From assembly GCA_032622095.1 (NCBI GenBank), contig CP136061.1:13717287-13781286 (forward strand): a stretch of 64,000 nt of DNA, written 5' to 3'. The stretch comes from Siphonodentalium dalli. Lineage: Eukaryota > Mollusca > Scaphopoda > Gadilida > Siphonodentaliidae. Below the pieces are notes generated by a model, which worked only from the letters and a program-made list of their open reading frames with translations, ran no database searches and was not told where the DNA came from. A program made the translations under genes and the position numbers. Position 1 is the first letter of the stretch, and every line of letters starts with the position of its first letter. This document shows positions 1-10,996 of this stretch, piece after piece.

Positions 1-556
1 TTCGAGTCTATAAAGGACACACTCATATATATGACACTTCCCGTAGGTAGCAAGTTTGAGCTCAATCGGCATTCCCTGGAATTTCCCGTTGATTGGCAGA
101 TTCCAGTAGCTTTATAACGGTATATCTGGGGAGAAATCTGATGCTATATTCGTGATTATCTGGAATGATTTCGGTATATACCGAAGCTATAACAATGATG
201 TTGTAAGAGCTCCAATAAATCTCCCCGCATAGGCAAGCACTCAATGTTCCCGTATAACTCTGCAGATGCCAATAACGTTGAATGGGAAACAGACGCTCTT
301 TATAGAGATGCGTCAAAAACAAACGCTCATTAAATAATCACTTGATTAACCCACGCAGTGCCTTTGCGGTGATTTGAGATTGGAGAACGGGTGCTCTGAG
401 CTTCTCTAAACCGCGACCACGGTCGTGTCGGTGTGATTTGACACTTACAAAGGGAGTTTGAGCTCAATCTTTACACGCGTTTTGGATTCTATGAAGTACC
501 CACACACATATATACATATATACATATATATATACGAAGTCTCAAAATATATAGTA
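1..556 (-). mobile_element. Family A Helitron-like unit, partial (cut by window edge)
   Basis: This is the 5'-terminal half (plus-strand right half) of an A unit. It contains AAGTTTGAGCTCAATCGG motifs and TATA microsatellites, and ends at TATATAGTA just before the next CTAG. It matches the right half of the 1068-bp unit at 6903-7970 nearly base for base, apart from the TA-repeat length. No coding potential is recognised. Confidence 0.6.
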
Positions 557-1559
557 CTAGCAGGTTAGCCCGCCACTGGCGGCATTCGTCCCATGGCTTT
601 GTTTCAGAAACATGACATTTTTGTAATTATTTTGTTTTTATTTATTTTTGTTTTTTATTTTTGAATATGAATTTAATGTTTTTTAAATTTAATATATTTT
701 GTTTCTGAATTTTTTTTTTATTGTTAATTTTTTTTAATTTTAAATTGTTTTAATTAAATTGTAAATTGTTTTATTTAATTTTTTTGTTTCTGGCGGAAAA
801 ATTTACCCGTAGAAATCCCCCCCTTCCTAGGAACGACAGACAACGCATTCTTTGTTTCGCGAAATCTCTCTACGATAACATTGCATTGAATTTAAAACAA
901 ACATTTCCCGTCGGAAAATCTGTCTTCGGGTCGTTGTTGTTGGCATCACGGCTCCCCGAAAACTCTCACATTGCCGAAAACGTGTATTTAGTAATATCGT
1001 TGTTGTTGATATTTACGGGGGGCTATTTTCTTATTTAGCAAGTTTGAGCTCAATCGGTTAGAGTCTATACAGGACACACTCATATATATGACACTTCCCG
1101 TAGGTAGCAAGTTTGAGCTCAATCGGCATTCCCTGGAATTTCCCGTAGATTGGCAGATTCCAGTAGCTTTATAACGGTATATCTGGGGAGAAATCTGATG
1201 CTATATTCGTGATTATCTGGGATGATTTCGGTATATACCAAAGGTATATACTGTAAAAACAGAGCGCGCCATCCGTGCTTGCAGGGAATAAATTTCGAGC
1301 GATAACGTTTGCGTTCCCGTATAACTCTGCAGATGCGAATAACGTTGAATGGGAAACAGACGCTCTTTATAGAGATGCGTCAAAAACAAACGCTCATTAA
1401 ATAATCACTTGATTAACCCCCGCCGTGCCTTTGCGGTGATTTGAGATTGGAGAACGGGTGCTCTGAGCTTTTCTAAACCGCGACTACGGCGGTGTCGGTG
1501 GGATTTTACACTTACATACGAAATTTGATCTCAATCTGTACACGCGTTTTGGATTCTAT

Positions 1560-1597
<38 letters not shown>

Positions 1598-1619
1598 CGA
1601 AGTCTCAAAATATATAGTA
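557..1619 (-). mobile_element. Family A Helitron-like unit (1063 bp), empty-site paralogue of the LINE insertion
   Basis: The unit starts CTAGCAGGTTAGCCCGCC with hairpin CCGCC-act-GGCGG. An AT-rich block rich in T runs (about 600-780) follows, then a body with repeated AAGTTTGAGCTCAATCGG, a (CA)n run and the TATATAGTA end. It has the same diagnostic variants as the unit split by the LINE (CGCGAAATC, ACATTTCCCGTCGG) and so shows that site uninterrupted around 885-900. The junction with the next unit is AGTA|CTAG, so the TC expected at the minus-strand 5' end is missing here. Confidence 0.65.
1565..1592. repeat. (CA)n microsatellite inside unit 5' end
   Basis: Pure AC repeat just inside the unit terminus. 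A comparable run sits at the same place in the A units ending near 3970, 15890 and 17107, so the microsatellite belongs to the element. Confidence 0.9.
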
Positions 1620-2781
1620 CTAGCAGGTTAGCCCGCCACCGGCGGCTTGTCCGAAACATGACATTTTTTAAATATTTTTTTTTAATTTTTAGCTCCACGC
1701 GTTTCAATAAGAAAAATTTGTACCCGGTAGCTCCACCCGTTTCCGAGATCTGGTCTGCGCATGCGCGAAGCTGGCGTCGCACGGGCTCGGCGACCCGATC
1801 AAATTTGTACCCGGCCCAAGATACATTCACATAGCAAATTTCAAGTCGATAGCTCCACCCGTTTACGAGATCTCGTCTGCGCATGCGCTGCACGGGCGTC
1901 GCATGGGCTCGGCGACCCGATAAAATTTGTACCCGGTGCAAGATACATTCACATAGCAAATTTCAGGTCGATAGCTCCACCCGTTTCCGAGATCTGCCTT
2001 TCTGCATAATATTTCGAGCGATAACATTGCATTGAAATGTCAGACTCCCATCGTGAACCTCAACACGAAGTAAACACGTGTTTCGAGCGATAACATTGCA
2101 TTGAAATGACTCCCATCGTGAACCTCAAGACGACGTAAAACACGTGTTGCGTTCTAGGAAATGCACTCAATGCAGATGCTAATAACGTTGACTTCGTATA
2201 TATATATATAATGACGTTATTAACCCCGGCCGTGCCGTTTGAGCTGATTTTTATGACTGGGAGTGGAGTACGGGTGCTCGGAGCTTCTGGAAAACGCGTG
2301 GACGACATCGTACGTGATATTTTACCTTTAGATAGGAAGTTTGAGCTCAATCTGTCCAGCCGTTCCCGTCATAATGTACTATTTCGAGCGATAACAATTG
2401 TCAGACTCCCATCGTGAACCTCAACACGAAGTAAACACGTGTTTCGAGCGATAACATTGCATTGAAGTCAGACTCCCATCGTAGACCCACAAGCCGACGT
2501 AAACACGTGTTTGTTCCGGTATAACTTTGGAGACTCTGACTTCATATATATATATAATGACGTTATTAACCCCGGCCGTGCCGTTTGAGCTGATTTCGAT
2601 GACTGGGAGTGGATAAAGGGTGCTCAGAGCTTCTCGAAAACACGATTACGGCGGTGTCGGTGGGATTTTACACTTACATACGAAATTTGATCTCAATCTG
2701 TACACGCGTTTTGGATTCTATGAAGTACACACATATATACACACACACACATATACGAAGTCTCAAAATATATAGTATAGA
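1620..2781 (-). mobile_element. Chimeric unit: A head, B-type 122-bp repeats, A tail
   Basis: The A head is the CCACCGGCGG hairpin variant. About two copies of the 122-bp B core (motif TTTCAAGTCGATAGCTCCAC, NRF1-like TGCGCATGCGC) follow at about 1731-2000. The rest is A-type tail with two near-copies of a segment beginning TTTCGAGCGATAACATTGC. The end is AGTATAGA|CTAG, which retains the GA (minus-strand TC). Confidence 0.55.
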
Positions 2782-3936
2782 CTAGCAGGTTAGCCCGCCA
2801 CTGGCGGCATTCGTCCCATGGCTTTGGTCGATCCATTAATTTTAGTTTTTCAATGTAACCCCGTACAGGACCGGGCTACTCAAAAACCAAATTTCAAGTC
2901 GATAGCTCCACCCGTTTCCGAGATCTGGTCTGCGCATGCGCGAATCTGGCGTCGCACGGGCTCGGCGACCCGATAAAATTTGTACCCGGTGCAAGATACA
3001 TTCACATACCAAATTTCAAGTCGATAGCTCCACCCGTTTCCGATATCTCGTCTGCGCATGCGCTGCACGGGCGTCGCACGGGCTCGCCAATACGACAGCG
3101 ACGACCACCTGGTCAAACTACACTCACGTACCAAGTTTCGCCCCGATCGGTCGAGGTGTTGGTATCTGATGCAAAAGACGAAATTGTGAGTGTTGGTCAA
3201 TAGTCCCCGCCGTGAACCTCATCGTCGCAAAGAGCGGACAGTCAATTAACCCCGTTGTGAACCTCAATCATCAACGCGACGTATGTGTTGCGTTCTAAAA
3301 ATAGGAAAGCACTTTCTCTCTGCATAATTCTGCAGATGCTAATAACGTTGCTCCCCGTAGGTAGCAATATCGTTGTTGTTGATATTTACGGCTTGGTGGC
3401 TATTTTCTTATTTAGCAAGTTTGAGCTCAATCGGTTAGAGTCTATAAAGGACACACTCATATATATGACACTTCCCGTAGGTAGCAAGTTTGAGCTCAAT
3501 CGGCATTCCCTGGAATTTCCCGTAGATTGGCAGATTCCAGTAGCTTTATAACGGTATATCTGGGGAGAAATCTGATGCTATATTCGTGATTATGTGGGAT
3601 GATTTCGGTATATACCAAAGGTATATACTGTAAAAACAAAGCGCGCCATCCGTGCTCGCAGGGAATAAATTTCGAGCGATAACGTTTGCGTTCCCGTATA
3701 ACTCTGCAGATGCGAATAACGTTGAATGGGAAACAGACGCTCTTTATAGTGATGCGTCAAAAACAAACACTCATTAAATAATCACTTGATTAACCCCCGC
3801 CGTGCCTTTGCGGTGATTTGAGATTGGAGAACGGGTGCTCTGAGCTTTTCTAAACCGCGACCACGGTCGTGTCGGTGGGATTTGACACTTACATAGGAAG
3901 TTTGATCTCAATCTGTACACGCGTTTTGGATTCTAT

Positions 3937-3974
<38 letters not shown>

Positions 3975-4008
3975 CGAAGTCTCAAAATATATAGTATAGA
4001 TAGATAGA
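2782..4008 (-). mobile_element. Chimeric A/B unit (1227 bp), duplicated at 15921-17147
   Basis: A head, then a remnant of a B head (ACCGGGCTACTCAAAAACC at about 2870), then two 122-bp B repeats and an A tail with (CA)n. The length equals that of 15921-17147 and the two differ at only scattered bases by eye, so they are recent paralogues. Confidence 0.6.
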
Positions 4009-4717
4009 CTAGCAGGTTAGCCCGCCACTGGCGGCATTCGTCCCATGGCTTTGTTCGAAAAAGCAATTGCAACAGGTTCCGAGACACTTTTGCTGCATTT
4101 TCAGCAAATTTCGTCAATAGTCAGAAACATGACAATTTTAATAGAATTGACAATTTTGAAGGTCAAGGTCAGGTGTGGGTCACGATTTGACCCGTCCAAA
4201 ACACTCCCTGGAGAAAAGTACCCGACAAAAGAACCGGTCGAAATACATCCGGTTTTACCCGATTTGACCTTGAATTGACCATTTTGGAGGTCAAGGTCAC
4301 GTCGGGGTCACGATTTGACCCGTCCAAAACATTTCGTGGACAAGAGTAACCCTAGGTATCAAATTTCGTCGAAATATGTCCGTTTTACCTGATTTGACCT
4401 TGAATTGACCTTTTTTGAAGGTCAGGTCTGGTAATGATTTGACCCGTCCAAAAGACTGCCTGTCCAAAAGTAACTCTAGGTATCAAATTTCGTCGAAATC
4501 CGTCCGTTTTACCCGATTTGACCTTGAATTGACATCTTTGAAGGTCAAGGTCAGATCGGGGTAACGATTTGACCCGTCCAAAAGACCGCCCGTCCAAAAG
4601 TAACACTAGGTATCAAATACCCCCACATACCAAGTTTCATCGAAATCGGCTCGACCGTTTTCGACTCCATCGCGAACAGACAGACACACACACAGATCTC
4701 CCAAAATATATAATAGA
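4009..4717 (-). mobile_element. Chimeric unit: A head joined to C body
   Basis: It starts with the A hairpin and the segment TTTGTTCGAAAAAGCAATTG, then switches to C-type sequence with repeated TTGACCTTGAATTGACC and TCAAGGTCA. The subterminal motif is AAGTTTCATCGAAATCGG, followed by a CAGACACACA microsatellite and the end AATAGA|CTAG. Confidence 0.6.
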
Positions 4718-5329
4718 CTAGAAGGTGACCCGACTTCGTCCGGGCTTTGAACTTGAATTGTCCATTTTGAAGGTCAAGGTCAAATGGGGTCACGATTTGA
4801 CCAGTCCAAAACACTGCCCGGACAAAAGTACCCGACAAACGGACCCGTCGAAATCCTTCCGGATTTACCCGATTTGACCTTGAATTGATCATTTTGAAGG
4901 TAAGGGTCAAGTCGGGGTCACGACTCGACCCGTCCAAAACACTCAGTGGACAAAAGTAACCCCACTTATCAAATTTCGTCAAAATCCCATCAAAATTGGC
5001 GATTTGACTTTGAATTGACCCGATTTCCCGGTCAAGGTCACGTCGCACGGGCAAATGGATATGCTTATGAGACTCCCCATATGAAAGTAGCCCCACATAC
5101 CAAGTTTCATCGAAATCCCGTGATATTCGGACGTTTGACCTTGAAATGACCAGATTTCAAGGTCAAGATCTCGTCGCACGGACAAATTAATAAGCCCATG
5201 CCACCCCCGGCCGAAAATACCCCCACATACCAAGTTTCATCGAAATCGACTGGGCCGTTTTCGAGTTCATCGCGAACACACAGACACACAGATACACAGA
5301 CAGATCTTCCAAAATATATAATAGATAGA
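4718..5329 (-). mobile_element. Family C Helitron-like unit
   Basis: The head CTAGAAGGTGACCCGACTT forms hairpin CCCGAC-ttc-GTC(c)GGG. The body has about 131-bp imperfect repeats around GGTCAAGGTCACGTCGCACG. The tail is a (CAGACA)n run and AAAATATATAATAGA. Confidence 0.65.
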
Positions 5330-5647
5330 TTAGCCGATGAGCCCGACGTTGTCCGGGCTATTCAAAAACCAAATTTCAAGTCGATAGCTCTACCCAGCCC
5401 GACGTTGTCCGGGCTATTCAAAAAACAAATTTCAAGTCGATAGCTCCACCCGTTTCCGAGATCTGGTCTGCGCATGCGCGAAGCTGGCGTCGCACGGGCT
5501 CGGCAATACGACAACGTCCACCGCCTGGTCAAACTACACTCACCTACCAAGTTTCGTCCCGATCGGTCGAGAATCGTAGATTTGTATAAATGACAGACAA
5601 ACATACATACAGACAGACAAACAGAGGTCTTCAAAATATATATGAGA
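5330..5647 (-). mobile_element. Family B Helitron-like unit with TTAG start
   Basis: The B head has its terminal CTAG changed to TTAG. It carries two B hairpins 56 bp apart (one in the head, one near 5397), part of a 122-bp repeat, a (CAGA)n-type tail and the end CAAAATATATATGAGA, followed by T as expected for a GA|T junction. Confidence 0.65.
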
Positions 5648-5665
5648 TATATATATATATATATA
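5648..5665. repeat. (TA)n between two units
   Basis: A short TA run separates the GA end of one unit from the A|CTAG start of the next. It is the kind of A/T target into which the units appear to have inserted. Confidence 0.8.
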
Positions 5666-6289
5666 CTAGCAGGTGGACCCGACTTCGTCAGGGCTGTTTC
5701 CCCTCTGCTTTTCGGCGAATTGCGCGATTTGACCTTGAGTTGTCCATTTTGAGGGTCAAGGTGAGGTGGGGTCACGATTTGACCCGTCCAAAACACTGCC
5801 CGGACAAAAGTACCCGACAAAAGTACCCGTCGATATCCAACCGATTTTACCCGATTTGAACTCGAATTGATTATCACGACTCGACCCGTCCAAAACACTC
5901 AATGGACAAAAGTAACCCTACGTATCAAATTTCGTCGAAATGCCATCAAAATTCGCAATTTTGACCTTGAATTGCCCGATTTCATGGTGAAGGTTACGTC
6001 GCACGGGCAAACGAAAAGACTTACGACACTCCCCATACGAAAGTATCCATAGACACCAATTTTCATCGAAATCCCGTGATACTCGGGCGTTCGACCTTGA
6101 AATGACCCGATTTCAAGGTCAAGGTCACGTCGAACGGGCAAGTTAACAGGCATATACCACTCCACGGCCGAAAGTACCCCACATACCAAGTTTCATCGAA
6201 ATCGGCTCGGCCGTTTTCGAGTCTATCGCGAACACACAGACAGACAGACACACACACAGACATACAGATTTCCCAAAATATATAATAGA
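5666..6289 (-). mobile_element. Family C Helitron-like unit (GTCAGGGC hairpin variant)
   Basis: The head CTAGCAGGTGGACCCGACTT has a hairpin whose bulged base is A instead of C while the paired bases are unchanged. The body is C type and the end AATAGA abuts the next CTAG directly. Confidence 0.65.
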
Positions 6290-6902
6290 CTAGCCGATGA
6301 GCCCGACGTTGTCCGGGCTATTCAAAAACCAAATTTCAAGTCGATAGCTCTACCCGTTTCCGAGATCTGGTCTGCGCATGCGCGAAGCTGGCGTCGCACG
6401 GGCTCGGCGACCCGATAGAATTCGTATCCGGGGCAAGATACATTCACATACCAAATTTCAAGTCGATAGCTCCACCCGTTTCCGATATCTGGTCTGCGCA
6501 TGCGCGAAGCTGGCGTCGCGCGGGCTCGGCGACCCGATAAAATTCGTATCCGGGGCAAGATACATACACATACCAAATTTCAAGTCGATAGCTCCACCCG
6601 TTTCTATATATTAGATGTTCCCGTATATCTCTCTGCAGATGCTAATAACGTTGAATGGTAAACAAACGCTCTTTATAGCGATGCGTCAAAAACAAACGCT
6701 CATTAAATTATGACTTGATTAACCACCGCAGTGCCGTTTTTTGTGATTGGGAGTGGAGAATGAGTGGTCAAAGCTTGTCCAAAACGCGACAACTACGGTG
6801 TCCGTCGGATTTTACCCTTAGATAGGAAGTTTGAACTCAATCGAGCCAGCCGTTTTCGATTCTATAAAGTACACATATACGGAAGTCTCAAAATATATAA
6901 TA
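6290..6902 (-). mobile_element. Chimeric unit: B head and repeats, A tail
   Basis: B head and two 122-bp repeats (about 6330-6600). An A-type tail follows (GATGTTCCCGTATATC onward, then AGTTTGAACTCAATCG). The end TATAATA|CTAG lacks GA. Confidence 0.55.
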
Positions 6903-7970
6903 CTAGCAGGTTAGCCCGCCACTGGCGGCATTCGTCCCATGGCTTTGTTTCAGAAATATGACATTTTTGTAATTATTTTGTTTTTATTTATTTTTGTTTT
7001 TTATTTTTGAATATGAATTTAATGTTTTTTAAATTTAATATATTTTGTTTCTGAATTGTTTTTTTATTGTTAATTTTTTTTTATTTTAAATTGTTTTAAT
7101 TAAATTGTAAATTGTTTTAATTAATTTTTTTGTTTCTGGCGGAAAATTTTACCCGTAGAAATCCCCCCTTCCTAGGAACGACAGACAACGCATTCTTTGT
7201 TTCGTGAAATCTCTCTACGATAACATTGCATTGAATTTAAAACAAACGCTTCCCGTCGGGAAATCTGTCTTCGGGTCGTTGTTGTTGGCATCACGGCTCC
7301 CCGAAAACTCTCACATTGCCGAAAACGTGTATTTAGTAATATCGTTGTTGTTGATATTTACGGCTTGGGGGCTATTTTCTTATTTAGCAAGTTTGAGCTC
7401 AATCGGTTCGAGTCTATAAAGGACACACTCATATATATGACACTTCCCGTAGGTAGCAAGTTTGAGCTCAATCGGCATTCCCTGGAATTTCCCGTTGATT
7501 GGCAGATTCCAGTAGCTTTATAACGGTATATCTGGGGAGAAATCTGATGCTATATTCGTGATTATCTGGAATGATTTCGGTATATACCGAAGCTATAACA
7601 ATGATGTTGTAAGAGCTCCAATAAATCTCCCCGCATAGGCAAGCACTCAATGTTCCCGTATAACTCTGCAGATGCCAATAACGTTGAATGGGAAACAGAC
7701 GCTCTTTATAGAGATGCGTCAAAAACAAACGCTCATTAAATAATCACTTGATTAACCCACGCCGTGCCTTTGCGGTGATTTGAGATTGGAGAACGGGTGC
7801 TCTGAGCTTCTCTAAACCGCGACCACGGTCGTGTCGGTGGGATTTGACACTTACATAGGGAGTTTGAGCTCAATCTTTACACGCGTTTTGGATTCTATGA
7901 AGTACCCACACACATATATACATATATACATATATACATATATATATACGAAGTCTCAAAATATATAGTA
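6903..7970 (-). mobile_element. Family A unit, first of two tandem 1068-bp copies
   Basis: CTAG to CTAG spacing is exactly 1068 bp here and in the next copy, and the two are close to identical by eye. T-rich AT block at about 6960-7130, then the repeated AAGTTTGAGCTCAATCGG segment and TATACATA microsatellite. Confidence 0.7.
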
Positions 7971-9038
7971 CTAGCAGGTTAGCCCGCCACTGGCGGCATT
8001 CGTCCCATGGCTTTGTTTCAGAAACATGACATTTTTGTAATTATTTTGTTTTTATTTATTTTTGTTTTTTATTTTTGAATATGAATTTAATGTTTTTTAA
8101 ATTTAATATATTTTGTTTCTGAATTGTTTTTTTATTGTTAATTTTTTTTTATTTTAAATTGTTTTAATTAAATTGTAAATTGTTTTAATTATTTTTTTTG
8201 TTTCTGGCGGAAAATTTTACCCGTAGAAATCCCCCCTTCCTAGGAACGACAGACAACGCATTCTTTGTTTCGTGAAATCTCTCTACGATAACATTGCATT
8301 GAATTTAAAACAAACGCTTCCCGTCGGGAAATCTGTCTTCGGGTCGTTGTTGTTGGCATCACGGCTCCCCGAAAACTCTCACATTGCCGAAAACGTGTAT
8401 TTAGTAATATCGTTGTTGTTGATATTTACGGCTTGGGGGCTATTTTCTTATTTAGCAAGTTTGAGCTCAATCGGTTCGAGTCTATAAAGGACACACTCAT
8501 ATATATGACACTTCCCGTAGGTAGCAAGTTTGAGCTCAATCGGCATTCCCTGGAATTTCCCGTTGATTGGCAGATTCCAGTAGCTTTATAACGGTATATC
8601 TGGGGAGAAATCTGATGCTATATTCGTGATTATCTGGAATGATTTCGGTATATACCGAAGCTATAACAATGATGTTGTAAGAGCTCCAATAAATCTCCCC
8701 GCATAGGCAAGCACTCAATGTTCCCGTATAACTCTGCAGATGCCAATAACGTTGAATGGGAAACAGACGCTCTTTATAGAGATGCGTCAAAAACAAACGC
8801 TCATTAAATAATCACTTGATTAACCCACGCCGTGCCTTTGCGGTGATTTGAGATTGGAGAACGGGTGCTCTGAGCTTCTCTAAACCGCGACCACGGTCGT
8901 GTCGGTGGGATTTGACACTTACATAGGGAGTTTGAGCTCAATCTTTACACGCGTTTTGGATTCTATGAAGTACCCACACACATATATACATATATACATA
9001 TATACATATATATATACGAAGTCTCAAAATATATAGTA
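7971..9038 (-). mobile_element. Family A unit, second tandem 1068-bp copy
   Basis: Direct tandem duplicate of 6903-7970 with the same length and the same small reading frames at 1068-bp offset. These frames are not genes: they lie in shared non-coding element sequence. Confidence 0.7.
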
Positions 9039-9357
9039 CTAGCAGGTTAGCCCGCCACTGGCGGCATTCGTCCCATGGCTTTGTTTCAGAAACATGACAT
9101 TTTTGTAATTATTTTGTTTTTATTTATTTTTGTTTTTTATTTTTGAATATGAATTTAATGTTTTTTAAATTTAATATATTTTGTTTCTGAATTGTTTTTT
9201 TATTGTTAATTTTTTTTAATTTTAAATTGTTTTAATTAAATTGTAAATTGTTTTATTTAATTTTTTTGTTTCTGGCGGAAAAATTTACCCGTAGAAATCC
9301 CCCCTTCCTAGGAACGACAGACAACGCATTCTTTGTTTCGCGAAATCTCTCTACGAT

Positions 9358-9370
9358 AACATTGCATTGA
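9358..9370. repeat. LINE target-site duplication, left copy
   Basis: AACATTGCATTGA here is repeated at 15178-15190 on the far side of the LINE. The first two A bases are ambiguous because the right copy follows a poly(A) tail. Confidence 0.9.
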
Positions 9371-10996
9371 GGAATCCTGTCCATGTACAAAATCTATTGA
9401 TTGTCAGCCGATTATTTTTGCTGATTTGAATTATTGTCGTTATATTGCCTAATCATGTACATATTGTTAATTTTCATACATATGCCGAAACCACAAACAC
9501 GATAACTTACCGTATATACAATGTACGATAATGGAGTCATACTCCACATATGTCCCCCATCATATATATCACAGCCAACGTCCCTAGGTGTCGAGTAAAC
9601 ACTTTTGCAAACAGTTCCAACGTAAACAATAATCCTCTTTTAAACACTGAAAACTCCCTACCAGATTGTGAGTCGTATGATGATAATCATAAATGTCCCT
9701 TGAAAATGTTGATCTACATGTATATATGCACTCCTAGAAATGAGAGAAACCTCATGTATCCAGAATAGTAAATTCTGTGATTTACACGCTTACTCCAATG
9801 CTACAACAAAGTGGACTGAATATGTAGGTTAATCATGCTGTGACTCTTCTTGAGTATGAACTTGTCACACGAATTTTACCACACTGTAGATTGGGCAACA
9901 ATTAAACTATCAAAATGACCGAATTGAATCATCCGCCGAGTTACATGTTCACTAGTCACGTGGTAACATTGGAATGTAATATATTGATTTTTCTGTATCG
10001 ATCGCAGCTATACCAGCCCCTTGCCCCATCTTATCAGTACCCAGTGTTTAATGGGATGTTAGAGAGATTGTCCTCTTCATACATGTAGCTATTCGTGTAA
10101 TATTTAATTCAATGGAGCACAAGCATAGATTTATTTTTTGTTACATGGAATTGAATCTTCTCTCATTGTCCATATATGTGTAGCTTCAAGTTCCAGATTG
10201 GTGAGATTGAGTTATAGGTGTAGAGATCGGTTATACACGTATATTGCATTTTATATCTATTCCTGTTACTTTAAATTAAAATTGGAATCGTCAGTGAATC
10301 GTACCGATCTCTCGTATGTAGATTTCTACCCATTTTCTCTATTTTCAATTTAGGTGTAAGATGAGTTATACTCATAACGTGTCTCATTCCGTAAGAGGTT
10401 GAGATAACAGCTATCTTTTGTTATATAAAATGGTAATATTAAGCCACTCACTCGGACCTGAACATATATAAATCAATATATACTATATAGAATGGTTGAG
10501 ACCTGAAACATATATAAATCAATACTATATATATAATGGGTAGTAACCCCTCCCCCACACAATGCCTTTTGTTAATCTTACAAATACGACTATGTTTTCC
10601 AAAATATCTGTCTGCCACATCTGGTCTGACTGGGGCCTGACTACCTAACGACCTATATTTATCCACATATATAAATTATTTCGATCAGAATATGGAGAAT
10701 GTAGGCCGATGGGTGATCAGACCCCCGCCAGACTATGTCACATCTAGGGCGGTCACACAAGGCCTTAACATGTTAATCCAATACCGGTTTGTATTGCTCA
10801 TTGTTATTTTTGTGTGCGTGTGTGTGTGCGTTTGTGGAACGAAAGCTTTTTCTTTTTGTCAAGAATGTATAATTATCACTAAATTCAATGGAATCAATAA
10901 TTTTTGCTTGTTTTACAGGGACCTTAATATTCTTAACTATACTTACTATTGCTTTACTTCTTTTCGTTTCGGTTGTCTGCGTACTGCTGTCGTTAA
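9371..10996 (+). other. LINE 5' region, no recognisable ORF1
   Basis: This 1.6-kb stretch lies between the insertion point and the ORF2 start. Only short reading frames occur: 72, 71 and 104 aa at about 9550, 10138 and 10692. None has coiled-coil, RRM or zinc-knuckle signatures that I recognise. It contains two near-copies of CATATATAAATCAATA (about 10463 and 10510), a (GT)n run near 10811-10830, and TTGCTTGTTTTACAGGG near 10905, which resembles a 3' splice site. Confidence 0.7.

Noticed and set aside
62-322. 86-aa minus-strand frame repeated at 7468 and 8536
   Set aside because: It lies in the shared non-coding body of A units and resembles no protein family I know. Its conservation is explained by recent duplication.
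766-1038. 90-aa plus-strand frame with hydrophobic ends considered as a small membrane protein
   Set aside because: It is part of the A-unit T-rich block and varies by frameshift between copies (shorter at 7204 and 8272).
10811-10831. (GT)n run considered as a LINE promoter element
   Set aside because: A simple repeat alone is no evidence of a promoter.
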